From RUG100 sp050953405 (GTDB taxonomy: Bacteria > Bacillota > Clostridia > Peptostreptococcales > Anaerovoracaceae): DNA of 64,000 nt. Of the stretch, positions 56,765-64,000 are shown one piece after another. Both the position numbers and the translations under genes were made by a program. The number at the start of each line of letters is the position of its first letter. The stretch's first letter is position 1. Location of the stretch: the NCBI GenBank assembly GCA_050953405.1, contig JBMNMP010000002.1:124001-188000 (forward strand), read 5' to 3'. Under the pieces are notes generated by a model that had not been told where the DNA came from, ran no database searches, and saw only the letters and a list, made by a program, of their open reading frames with translations.

Positions 56765-57987
56765 CTCTTTTCTACCTCCTCGATGGCGGCACGCGCCCTG
56801 GCATCATGCCCCGTAATCGTGATCTTATCTCCGGCCTCCAGATCAGCTATGCTCCTTAGGAAACTCCCTTTCTCATCTGTCAGGGCCGCATATCCCTTAC
56901 TCATGATCCTTTCGGGTGAAGAACCCTCCAGCTTTGATCTTGCCAGCTCCAGGTCCGCAGTCCTCGCGGTCAGCAGCTGCATCAGAGAATTCTCGAGGCT
57001 GCTCCTGCTTTTTTCCGCCCGCATGCTCGAAATATCAAGTCTCCTCTCGATCATCCTCCCGAAAATATCGAGATTCATGGCGGCCAGCCGCCGTTCCATG
57101 AGATCATATTTTCTTTCTATCGCCGACAGCATCATGTTCCTGATATCATCAATGTATTGGCGCAGCCTTGCGGTATCCGGCACCGCTTTGTCGGCAGCCG
57201 CTGTCGGTGTCTCCGCGCGGTAATCGGCAGCGAAATCCGCAATGGTCACATCGGTCTCATGGCCCACCGCAGAGATAACAGGGATCTCGGAATCCGCGAT
57301 CGCACGGGCAACGACTTCTTCATTGAAGGCCCAGAGGTCTTCCATGGAACCGCCGCCGCGTCCGCATATTATCGTATCCACATCCGTAAAGCCGCTTCCT
57401 GTTTTTTTCTGTTCGTTTATATCCCTCAGAGCGGCCGCGATCTCTGCGGCTGCCCTGGGCCCCTGCACGAGGACCGGGTACAGGATCACATCGGTGACCT
57501 TATTTTTGCCGGTGATTATTTTCATGATATCGCGCACCGCAGCCCCGGTCTCTGCGGTGATCACAGCTACCCTCCTCGGGTATTCCGGGATCGGTTTTTT
57601 TCGCGACGCATCGAAGAGACCTTCTGCCTGCAGTTTTTTCTTCAGCTTTTCAAAGGCCACGGCCAGGTCTCCCTGCCCCTCGACCTCGATGTCTCTCACG
57701 TTGAGCGAATAATAACCGCCGCGCTCGTATACCGATATAGAACCGGCGATGATGATCTCCATCCCTTCTTCCAGCTCATAGCGGATGCGCGGCAGTACCG
57801 CCGCCGAAAGGAAGCAGCTGATCCTGCTGCGTTCGTCCTTGAGGCTGAAGTAAACATGTCCGCTGCTGTGGTATTTAAGGTTGGAGATCTCTCCGATAAC
57901 GGTCACGTTCCCCAGCAGGGGATAGGTGGAAAGGATCCTGCCTATATATCCGTTCAGTTGTGAAACCTTTACAGGTTTGATTGCCAT
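56761..57987 (-). CDS. xseA: Exodeoxyribonuclease VII large subunit
   Basis: Catalytic subunit of the single-strand-specific exonuclease. The 408 aa have an N-terminal OB fold (VSQLNGYIGRILSTYPLLGN; ISNLKYHSSGHVYFSLKDE) and the nuclease domain (RVAVITAETGAAVRDIM; CGRGGGSMEDLWAFNEE; ISAVGHETDVTIADFAAD). A helical C-terminal region follows. It lies 2 nt after the Kae1-like gene and overlaps xseB by 4 nt. Confidence 0.96.
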   Translation of the reverse strand: MAIKPVKVSQLNGYIGRILSTYPLLGNVTVIGEISNLKYHSSGHVYFSLKDERSRISCFLSAAVLPRIRYELEEGMEIIIAGSISVYERGGYYSLNVRDIEVEGQGDLAVAFEKLKKKLQAEGLFDASRKKPIPEYPRRVAVITAETGAAVRDIMKIITGKNKVTDVILYPVLVQGPRAAAEIAAALRDINEQKKTGSGFTDVDTIICGRGGGSMEDLWAFNEEVVARAIADSEIPVISAVGHETDVTIADFAADYRAETPTAAADKAVPDTARLRQYIDDIRNMMLSAIERKYDLMERRLAAMNLDIFGRMIERRLDISSMRAEKSRSSLENSLMQLLTARTADLELARSKLEGSSPERIMSKGYAALTDEKGSFLRSIADLEAGDKITITGHDARARAAIEEVEKR

Positions 57988-57989
57988 TT

Positions 57990-58997
57990 CTAAATCCCTC
58001 TGTCTCCACTGTTGTAAAGTGCCAGACCTGTCAGCGCGACCCCCGTTGCATTGTCACGTCCGCGGTCCGAATCACATTTCCAGATGAACGGCTCCTCCGT
58101 GGTCGCCGCCGTCCTCATGTTATAAGCTTTTATGTATCTTCCAAGTGTCCTGCTGGTAGAAACTCCCCCTGCCAGCATCACCTTGTCCCTTCCGGTCATC
58201 TTGCTTCCATGGCGACATATCTCAACTACAGCCTGTCCCATGCGATAGAATATCTCTTCAATAAGTCTGTCCTCCGGATATCCGGCATCCCGCAGGCGCA
58301 TCGCCGCCGCTTCTATTCCCGATACATGCACGTATCCCTGTATACACTTTATCTTCGGAAGAGCGATCTCGTTCTCCGCAAGATTTGTGGGGCCGGCTAT
58401 GGCAACGCGATCCATCTGAGCTCCCGCCGGAAAGCTCATCCCCAGGGCGACTCCGACTCTGTCGATCAGCTGCCCGAACGATATGTCTCTGCTGCCGCCT
58501 ACTATCTCGATCTGCAGTCTCCCGGGCGCCGTCTGCACGACATCCAGCAGTTCGCAGGTCCCGCCGCTGAGGTGGAAGCTGAGGAATCCTTCCTCTGCAT
58601 CGAATCCGCACTCGGGCAGCAGGGCTGCTATATGTCCTTCCTGATGACTGGTTGCCAGGAATCGTACTCCGAGGACCTGTGCCATGCTGCGCGCAAAGTT
58701 CTCGCCCGGCAAAAAACAGGGCATGTATGAACCGCTGACCGGCCTCGGTCTGCTGCTGGCAGCGATAGCAGATATCTGCAAATTGTCATCTTCTGCCCGT
58801 GCCTGCTCCATGGCCTCTTCGATCACCTGCGGCAGGTTCCTGACGTGCTGGAAGACAGCGTCCGACTGGCGCAGTCCGCGCCGTCCTTTAGCTACTGACA
58901 GCATCCTGCGCGCATCCGCAATCACAACGCCGTCCTCAGTGACCACCGCGGCAGAAGTCGTATAGTTGCTGGTGTCTATACCGAGGATACAGTTCAT
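57990..58997 (-). CDS. TsaD/Kae1-like ATPase paralogue
   Basis: 335-aa protein of the TsaD/Kae1/ASKHA superfamily, often labelled O-sialoglycoprotein endopeptidase. The N-terminal phosphate-binding loop is ILGIDTSNYTTSAAVV. The iron motif HxxxH is conserved as His118 and His122 in SHQEGHIAA, and LSGGTCELL and MLAGGVSTSRTLG match the nucleotide-binding segments. True TsaD acts in t6A synthesis and tends to be with tsaB. The position in an xseA-nusB operon and the divergent middle mark this as the clostridial paralogue of unknown function. Confidence 0.82.
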   Translation of the reverse strand: MNCILGIDTSNYTTSAAVVTEDGVVIADARRMLSVAKGRRGLRQSDAVFQHVRNLPQVIEEAMEQARAEDDNLQISAIAASSRPRPVSGSYMPCFLPGENFARSMAQVLGVRFLATSHQEGHIAALLPECGFDAEEGFLSFHLSGGTCELLDVVQTAPGRLQIEIVGGSRDISFGQLIDRVGVALGMSFPAGAQMDRVAIAGPTNLAENEIALPKIKCIQGYVHVSGIEAAAMRLRDAGYPEDRLIEEIFYRMGQAVVEICRHGSKMTGRDKVMLAGGVSTSRTLGRYIKAYNMRTAATTEEPFIWKCDSDRGRDNATGVALTGLALYNSGDRGI

Positions 58998-59386
58998 TTA
59001 ATGATCGATCCCAGTATACCGTTGATGAACCCCGGCGCCTTGTCACCACAATATTTTTTGGCCATGTTGACCGCTTCGTTAACGGCTACGGCAGCCGGAA
59101 TATCATCGCAGTATTTTGCTTCGCACACTGCAAGTCTCAAGATCGCGAGATCGGCCTTCGGCATCCTGCTGACCTTCCAGTTCTTTGAATTCTCGTTGAT
59201 CAGCTCATCGACTTCTGCCAGCTTATCGCACATGGTTGCAAACGTATTTTCTATGTAAAGCCTGTCCTTTACGGACAATTTCTTGTCAGCAAGGAACAGA
59301 TCCAACTGCTCTTTTGTCTGGTTATGCTGCGCTTCCATCTGAAAGACTGCCTGCATCAACAGTTCTCTTGCTTCGGTCCTGCTCAT
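58994..59386 (-). CDS. nusB: Transcription antitermination factor NusB
   Basis: 130-aa all-helical RNA-binding protein that joins NusE (S10) at boxA in rRNA transcription. It begins MSRTEARELLMQAVFQME and ends with the family pattern DIPAAVAVNEAVNMAKKYC, then GFINGILGSI. It overlaps the asp23 gene and the Kae1-like gene by 4 nt each. Confidence 0.95.
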   Translation of the reverse strand: MSRTEARELLMQAVFQMEAQHNQTKEQLDLFLADKKLSVKDRLYIENTFATMCDKLAEVDELINENSKNWKVSRMPKADLAILRLAVCEAKYCDDIPAAVAVNEAVNMAKKYCGDKAPGFINGILGSIIK

Positions 59387-59778
59387 TTTTCTTCCTCATC
59401 TGTCTTTTCTGTATCTTCAGTTTCCGCCACAGCTTGTACATGGATATTGACTTCTTTGACAGGGCGGTCTGTCATCGTCTCCAGTTCTTTCTTCACGTTA
59501 GTCTGTATATCCCAGGCCACGACAGGTATCTTGACCCCGTATTCGACTACAACATATACATCAAGATATACCCCGTCTTCGCGCTGGTCTACCTTGATTC
59601 CTTTGGAAAGAGCTTCTTTTCCTGTTATTCTCTCGGCTACTGCATCCGTGAATCCGCCTGCCAGTTCAGCAACGCCCGGAGTGCGCAGAGTGGCATTGAT
59701 GGCGCACACAGCCATCACATCGTCTGATATCTTTATTTCACCTAAATTCTCTTCATGATATTGATCAAAACTATCCAT
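59383..59778 (-). CDS. Asp23/Gls24 family envelope stress protein
   Basis: 131-aa protein from the ATG at 59778 (after GTGAGGT). The Asp23 core is GEIKISDDVMAVCAINATLR, GVAELAGGF and VYLDVYVVVEYGVKIP. The C-terminal tail is acidic. Members coat the membrane or respond to cell-wall stress. In Clostridia it routinely precedes nusB. It is the first gene of the long reverse operon; a TATAAT-type -10 box lies at 59802-59797 on this strand, with a weak -35. Confidence 0.9.
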   Translation of the reverse strand: MDSFDQYHEENLGEIKISDDVMAVCAINATLRTPGVAELAGGFTDAVAERITGKEALSKGIKVDQREDGVYLDVYVVVEYGVKIPVVAWDIQTNVKKELETMTDRPVKEVNIHVQAVAETEDTEKTDEEEK

Positions 59779-59796
59779 CAAATTACCTCACGTTAC

Positions 59797-59802
59797 ATTA
59801 TA
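59797..59802 (-). promoter_or_regulatory. -10 box before asp23
   Basis: TATAAT on the reverse strand, 18 nt before the asp23 start and after the dnaJ terminator. No good -35 box is present at the right distance, so the promoter call is tentative. Confidence 0.4.
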
Positions 59803-59840
59803 GCAGAATCGACGGCAAATAACAGCTATAATCGCAAACA

Positions 59841-59876
59841 CAAAAACCGCTGCGCCGGCATTGCCGGTACAGCGGT
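59841..59876 (-). terminator. Terminator of the hrcA-grpE-dnaK-dnaJ operon
   Basis: On the reverse strand ACCGCTG pairs with CAGCGGT around an inner CCGGC/GCCGG helix, and a run of T follows. It lies about 25 nt past the dnaJ stop. Confidence 0.9.
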
Positions 59877-59900
59877 CATCTACCATTTAATTATATGACT

Positions 59901-61034
59901 TTATTTGAAAAGCTCCTTCAGCGAGTCCAGGAAGCCGCTCTTGTTTTTGTAACAGTCTGTGGTCACGGCCTCGGACATCTTCTGAATGGCCTTCTTCTGC
60001 TTGCTGTTCAGCTTTTTGGGCACTTCCAGGTTTGCTTTCACATAAAGGTCGCCTTTACGGCTGCCATGCATGTGAGTGATTCCCTTGCCCTTGAGTCTGA
60101 AAATAGTACCCGGCTGTGTTCCCGCCGGTACTTTGTATTTCACCTTGCCTTCCAGAGTGGGCACGGTTATCTCGTCACCCAAGGCTGCCTGCTCGAAAGT
60201 GATCGGGATTTCGATCTGAAGATCCTGACCGCGGCGCCTGAAGAGTTTGTGCGGTTTTACGTTAATGACGATATAAAGATCGCCCATCGGCCCGCCGTGC
60301 TCTCCGGGTTCTCCCTGTCCGCGCAGGGTGATCACGTTTTCATTATCGATACCAGCCGGTATATTGACTGAGATGGTCTGCGTCTTGCGGACTTTTCCGG
60401 TCCCCCCGCATTCATGACACGGCGTTTCGATTATCTCCCCGGTGCCCCCGCAGCGGTCACAGGGCTGTGAACTCTGGAACACGCCGAACGGAGTCTTCTG
60501 CTGCGTATGGATCTCTCCGGATCCTCCGCACTTGGGACATGTGGATTTGTTGGTTCCCGGTTCTGCACCCGAACCACCGCAGTGGTCACATTGACAATAC
60601 TTTGTCAGCTTGACATCTTTCTTGACACCAAAAGCCGCCTCTTCGAAAGAAATGGTCATGCTCTGCTGCAGGTCGCGGCCCTTCCTGGGGCCGTTACGCC
60701 TCTGGCCGCCGCCTCTGCCGCCAAACATACCGCCGAACATATCGAAGATATCGTCGAATCCACCGAATCCTTCGAAACCTCCGGCCCCGCCAAAACCGGC
60801 GTTGGGATCAACGCCGGCGTGGCCGAACCTGTCATATTTGTCTTTCTTCTCAGGATCACCCAGAATGCTGTAAGCTTCATTGATTTCTTTGAATTTTGCT
60901 TCCGCTTCTTTATCGCCCGGGTTCTTGTCCGGATGATATTTCATGGCCAGCTTCCTGAATGCCCGTTTTATTTCGGCATCCGAAGCGCCCTTCTGCAGAC
61001 CCAGCACTTCATAGTAATCTCTTTTATCTGCCAT
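59901..61034 (-). CDS. dnaJ: Chaperone DnaJ
   Basis: Type I J-protein that delivers substrates to DnaK and stimulates its ATPase. The 377 aa contain a J domain with the HPD motif (MKYHPDKNPGDKEAE), a Gly/Phe-rich segment and four zinc repeats (CDHCGGSG, CPKCGGSG, CDRCGGTG, CHECGGTG). The C-terminal substrate domains follow. Its start overlaps the dnaK stop by 1 nt (TAATG). Confidence 0.97.
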   Translation of the reverse strand: MADKRDYYEVLGLQKGASDAEIKRAFRKLAMKYHPDKNPGDKEAEAKFKEINEAYSILGDPEKKDKYDRFGHAGVDPNAGFGGAGGFEGFGGFDDIFDMFGGMFGGRGGGQRRNGPRKGRDLQQSMTISFEEAAFGVKKDVKLTKYCQCDHCGGSGAEPGTNKSTCPKCGGSGEIHTQQKTPFGVFQSSQPCDRCGGTGEIIETPCHECGGTGKVRKTQTISVNIPAGIDNENVITLRGQGEPGEHGGPMGDLYIVINVKPHKLFRRRGQDLQIEIPITFEQAALGDEITVPTLEGKVKYKVPAGTQPGTIFRLKGKGITHMHGSRKGDLYVKANLEVPKKLNSKQKKAIQKMSEAVTTDCYKNKSGFLDSLKELFK

Positions 61035-62941
61035 TATTTATTTTCATCCTTTTTATCATCATCCACCACTTCGAAGTCGGCATCTACAACGTTATCGTCG
61101 TTTCCGCCTGCACTCTGGCCTGCAGCACCTGTTCCCTGGCCGCCTGCGCCGCCCATGTTAGGACCGGCTCCCGGACCTGCCTGGCCGGCAGCTCCCTGCT
61201 GTGCCTGAGCCTGTTCGTACATCTTCGCGGAAATGGTGTGGAACTGCTCAGTCAGTTTATCAGTCTTTTCCTTGATCTCATCGACTGTTCCGTTCTCCAG
61301 TACCTTCTGCAGATCTTCCCTGGCAGTATTTATCTGATTCTTTTCGTCATCGCTCAGCTTGTCGCCGAGATCCTTGACATTCTTCTCTGTCTCATAGACC
61401 AGAGTCTCCGCCTGGTTCCTGACATCGACTTCTTCCTTGCGCTTCTTATCCTCAGCCGCATACTGCTCGGCTTCCTTGACCTTCTGGTTGATTTCGTCTT
61501 CCGACAGCTTGGTCGAAGAAGTGATTGTGATCCTCTGTTCTTTGCCGGTTCCCATATCCTTGGCGGATACGTTTACGATACCGTTGGCATCGATATCAAA
61601 GGTTACTTCGATCTGCGGTACCCCACGCGGTGCCGGCGGAATACCTGTCAACTGGAACCTGCCCAGAGTGGTGTTGCCGCTGGCCATTTCTCTTTCACCC
61701 TGCATTACGTGGATGTCTACAGCTGTCTGATTGTCGGCCGCTGTGGAGAATATCTGGCTCTTCTTGGTAGGTATCGTGGTATTTCTTTCTATCAGCTTGG
61801 TAGCTACTCCGCCCAGTGTCTCGATGGAGAGTGACAGCGGGGTGACATCCAGCAGCAGTACATCGTTTACCTCTCCGGTCAGCACGCCTGCCTGAATAGC
61901 TGCACCTATGGCTACGCATTCATCCGGGTTGACGCCCTTGAACGGCTCTTTGCCGGTAACTTTCTTTACAGCTTCCTGTACGGCCGGTATTCTTGTGGAA
62001 CCGCCTACCAGGATAACTTTGCTGATGTCGCTGTTGGTAACGCCGGCATCTGCCATTGCCTTCTTCATAGGCTCGATTGTCTTTTCTACCAGGTCGCCTG
62101 TCAGCTGATCGAACTTGGCTCTGGTGATGTCCATGTTCAGATGCAGCGGGCCGGCATCGCTGACCGTGATGAACGGCAGGTTGATGTTGGTAGTCGTCGA
62201 GCTGGAGAGCTCCTTCTTGGCCTTCTCAGCAGCTTCCTTCAGTCTCTGCATCGCCATCTTGTCGTTTCTGAGGTCGATACCGTTTTCCTTACCGAAGGTA
62301 TCCGCCATGTAATTGATCAGTTTTTCGTCGAAGTCATCGCCGCCCAGCTTGTTGTTGCCGTTGGTAGCCAGTACTTCGAAGACTCCGTCACCCAGTTCCA
62401 GGATGGAGACATCGAATGTGCCGCCGCCGAGGTCGTATACCAGGATCTTCTGCTGTGTTTCATCTTTATCCAGGCCATAAGCCAGAGCCGCAGCTGTAGG
62501 CTCGTTGATGATCCTCTTTACATCGAGGCCTGCTATCTTTCCGGCATCCTTGGTAGCCTGTTTCTGGCTGTCAGTGAAGTAAGCCGGTACTGTGATTACC
62601 GCTTCGGTAATTGTCTCTCCCAGATAAGCTTCGGCATCAGCCTTCAGCTTTCCCAGAGTCATTGCCGAAATATCCTGCGGTGTATAGTCTTTTCCATCGA
62701 TGGTCACCTTGTGATCGGTACCCATGTATCTCTTGATTGAAGAAACTGTCCTTTCAGGATTGGTTACCGCCTGTCTCTTGGCCGTTTCGCCGACCAGTCT
62801 CTCGCCATTCTTGGCAAAGCTGACAACAGATGGTGTAGTTCTGTTTCCTTCCGCATTAGTTATTACTGTAGGATCTCCTCCTTCAAGTACGGCTACGCAT
62901 GAGTTTGTAGTCCCGAGGTCTATTCCTATTACTTTTCCCAT
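61034..62941 (-). CDS. dnaK: Chaperone DnaK (Hsp70)
   Basis: ATP-driven chaperone of 635 aa. The ATPase domain begins GKVIGIDLGTTNSCVAVLEG and contains VYDLGGGTFDVSILEL and VGGSTRIPAVQEAV. The substrate domain follows, with IPPAPRGVPQIEVTFDIDAN. A helical lid and a Gly/Ala/Gln-rich tail end in DADFEVVDDDKKDENK. It lies about 70 nt after grpE. Confidence 0.98.
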   Translation of the reverse strand: MGKVIGIDLGTTNSCVAVLEGGDPTVITNAEGNRTTPSVVSFAKNGERLVGETAKRQAVTNPERTVSSIKRYMGTDHKVTIDGKDYTPQDISAMTLGKLKADAEAYLGETITEAVITVPAYFTDSQKQATKDAGKIAGLDVKRIINEPTAAALAYGLDKDETQQKILVYDLGGGTFDVSILELGDGVFEVLATNGNNKLGGDDFDEKLINYMADTFGKENGIDLRNDKMAMQRLKEAAEKAKKELSSSTTTNINLPFITVSDAGPLHLNMDITRAKFDQLTGDLVEKTIEPMKKAMADAGVTNSDISKVILVGGSTRIPAVQEAVKKVTGKEPFKGVNPDECVAIGAAIQAGVLTGEVNDVLLLDVTPLSLSIETLGGVATKLIERNTTIPTKKSQIFSTAADNQTAVDIHVMQGEREMASGNTTLGRFQLTGIPPAPRGVPQIEVTFDIDANGIVNVSAKDMGTGKEQRITITSSTKLSEDEINQKVKEAEQYAAEDKKRKEEVDVRNQAETLVYETEKNVKDLGDKLSDDEKNQINTAREDLQKVLENGTVDEIKEKTDKLTEQFHTISAKMYEQAQAQQGAAGQAGPGAGPNMGGAGGQGTGAAGQSAGGNDDNVVDADFEVVDDDKKDENK

Positions 62942-63010
62942 TTCTTTTTTCTCCTTTTCTCTATAGTTGTTTTTTTGTTTGCTTTTTCATACCGGTCTCC
63001 CGGATGCGCA

Positions 63011-63592
63011 TCACTGCGCTACTTTTACCATGCTCGGCCGAATCACTCTGCCGTTCATAGTATACCCCTTCTGCAGTACTTCTGAAACCTGTCCGCTCTC
63101 CACTTTGTCGGTTTCTTCCATCATCACCGCATTGTGGAAGTTAGGATCGAAGGTTGCTGCTTCAGCTTCTATCTCCTCAACTCCTGATTTTGTCAGCACA
63201 TCCTTGAGCTGGTCGAATATCATGGTCATTCCCTCTTTGAATTTATCATCGCTGTCATGACCAAGCGCCCTCTCAAAGTTGTCCATGACCTCCAGGAGCT
63301 GAACAACGATTTTCTCGTTGGCGAACGCGTGTATGTCCGCCCGTTCCTTCTCAGCCCTCTTTTTAAAGTTCTGGAAGTCAGCCATCAGCCGCAGGTACTT
63401 TGTCTGGATGTCTTCGTCGTCGCTCTTCTCTTCGGCTTTTTCTTCCTTATCTTCGTCTTCGGACTCAGCATCCTTTCCCTGCCCAGTCTCTTCTACTTGC
63501 TCTTTTTCCTTTTCGTCTTCTTTTTCCCCTTCTTTAGCATCTTCTATATCTATCTCTTTATCTTTGATGTTTTCTTCATTCGTCTTCGTCAT
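63011..63592 (-). CDS. grpE: Nucleotide exchange factor GrpE
   Basis: Releases ADP from DnaK. The 193 aa start with a long, very acidic and Lys-rich helical region (about 1-60). The GrpE core follows (YLRLMADFQNFKKRAEKE; LLEVMDNFERAL; FDPNFHNAVMMEE), ending with the typical VLQKGYTMNGRVIRPSMVKV. It overlaps hrcA by 17 nt. Confidence 0.96.
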   Translation of the reverse strand: MTKTNEENIKDKEIDIEDAKEGEKEDEKEKEQVEETGQGKDAESEDEDKEEKAEEKSDDEDIQTKYLRLMADFQNFKKRAEKERADIHAFANEKIVVQLLEVMDNFERALGHDSDDKFKEGMTMIFDQLKDVLTKSGVEEIEAEAATFDPNFHNAVMMEETDKVESGQVSEVLQKGYTMNGRVIRPSMVKVAQ

Positions 63593-64000
63593 CGTTACCT
63601 CCTGTTAATTTGAATGCGTTGCTGATATTGTCTGTCAGATACTCGATAACCGATGTGATCTGGCTGTATCGCATCCGCGTGGGGCCAATGACTCCCAGTT
63701 TTCCAACCAGCTTGCCGTCTACGCGGTAGGTCGCCGTTATCACGCTGCAGTCCTTCATGGATTCATCATGATTTTCGTTGCCGATGGTGATCAGCAGTCC
63801 GTCGTCCCTCATGATCAGCCGCTTTGTGAACTCTTCCTTCTTGTCGATCATCTCCATGAACATCCTCGCTTGGTCGATGTCGTTGTACTCCGGAAGGTTG
63901 AATATGTTGGTAAGCCCCTCCATATACAGGTTCACGTTCAGCATATCTTCCAGCGATTTCATGAATTCCGGCATGATTCCTTCTGCCAGGCGCATCATGG
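63576..64000 (-). CDS. hrcA: Heat-inducible repressor HrcA (partial, 5' end outside window)
   Basis: C-terminal part, about 140 residues, of the repressor that binds CIRCE elements before heat-shock genes. Recognisable segments are EDMLNVNLYMEGLTNIFNLP, LITIGNENHDESMKDCSVIT and GKLGVIGPTRMRYSQITSVI, typical of the HrcA C-terminus. The N-terminal winged helix and any CIRCE site lie beyond 64000. The gene order hrcA-grpE-dnaK-dnaJ supports the call. Confidence 0.94.
   Translation of the reverse strand, partial: MMRLAEGIMPEFMKSLEDMLNVNLYMEGLTNIFNLPEYNDIDQARMFMEMIDKKEEFTKRLIMRDDGLLITIGNENHDESMKDCSVITATYRVDGKLVGKLGVIGPTRMRYSQITSVIEYLTDNISNAFKLTGGNDDEDE

Noticed and set aside
1..64000. CRISPR arrays, insertion sequences and prophage genes
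   Set aside because: No regularly spaced direct repeats, transposase or phage structural genes were found; the only recombinase is housekeeping-like.

Overview
The window looks like a piece of core chromosome from a strictly anaerobic, Gram-positive-type Bacillota of class Clostridia. It carries an electron-bifurcating [FeFe]-hydrogenase, a complete Rnf complex, the H-cluster maturase HydE, Bacillota markers (IreB, DUF896, Asp23/Gls24, YneA-like LysM protein, HrcA-GrpE-DnaK-DnaJ) and oxygen-sensitive iron-sulfur enzymes. Base composition is mixed, roughly half G+C. The gene set resembles Eubacteriales Family XIII / Anaerovoracaceae, but that placement is an inference. No insertion sequence, prophage or CRISPR array was seen.

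Layout. 106-4105: hydrogenase operon (NuoE-like, NuoF-like, HydA). 4464-6720: ribosomal L21, L27 and Obg with an L21 leader. 6732-10514: HD protein, a radical-SAM pair and ComEA. 10537-12453: surface protein. 12526-14493: DUF896, nifS, nifU. 14490-15446: reverse-strand ferredoxin-type aldo/keto reductase. 15545-18900: alaS, ireB, ruvX. 18961-20333: lipoprotein and LysR regulator. 20437-25417: rnfCDGEAB. 25600-27731: hydE-mnmA. 27827-30504: DeoR regulator, 1-phosphofructokinase, GAPDH. 30649: tRNA-Val. 31057-33194: RHH protein, nitroreductase, histidine phosphatase and a flavin split-barrel gene with an in-frame amber codon. 33201-38584: membrane LuxR regulator, APC permease and two tandem saccharopine-dehydrogenase-like paralogues. 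38732-42430: a mini-protein, amidase, patatin, MBL hydrolase, zinc ribbon and NUDIX hydrolase. 42431-42935: structured non-coding DNA.

From 42936 to the end everything reads leftwards. A YneA-like division inhibitor sits under three LexA-type boxes. Next comes a 15-gene run from asp23 (59778) down to a TVP38 protein (43502), most junctions overlapping by 4 nt, which joins transcription (nusB), isoprenoid (ispA, dxs), nuclease (xseAB), mismatch-repair (mutSL), tRNA modification (miaA) and recombinase genes. The heat-shock operon hrcA-grpE-dnaK-dnaJ closes the window; hrcA is cut by the window edge.

How the parts work together. The hydrogenase can oxidise NADH and ferredoxin together to H2. 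Rnf couples reduced ferredoxin to NAD+ and an ion gradient. HydE and the NifS/NifU pair serve cofactor and cluster assembly. The least explained part is 32571-38584. There a predicted membrane-bound LuxR sensor adjoins an amino-acid-type permease and two related NAD(P)-dependent oxidoreductases, suggesting sensing, uptake and oxidation or reductive conjugation of an amino-acid-like compound.
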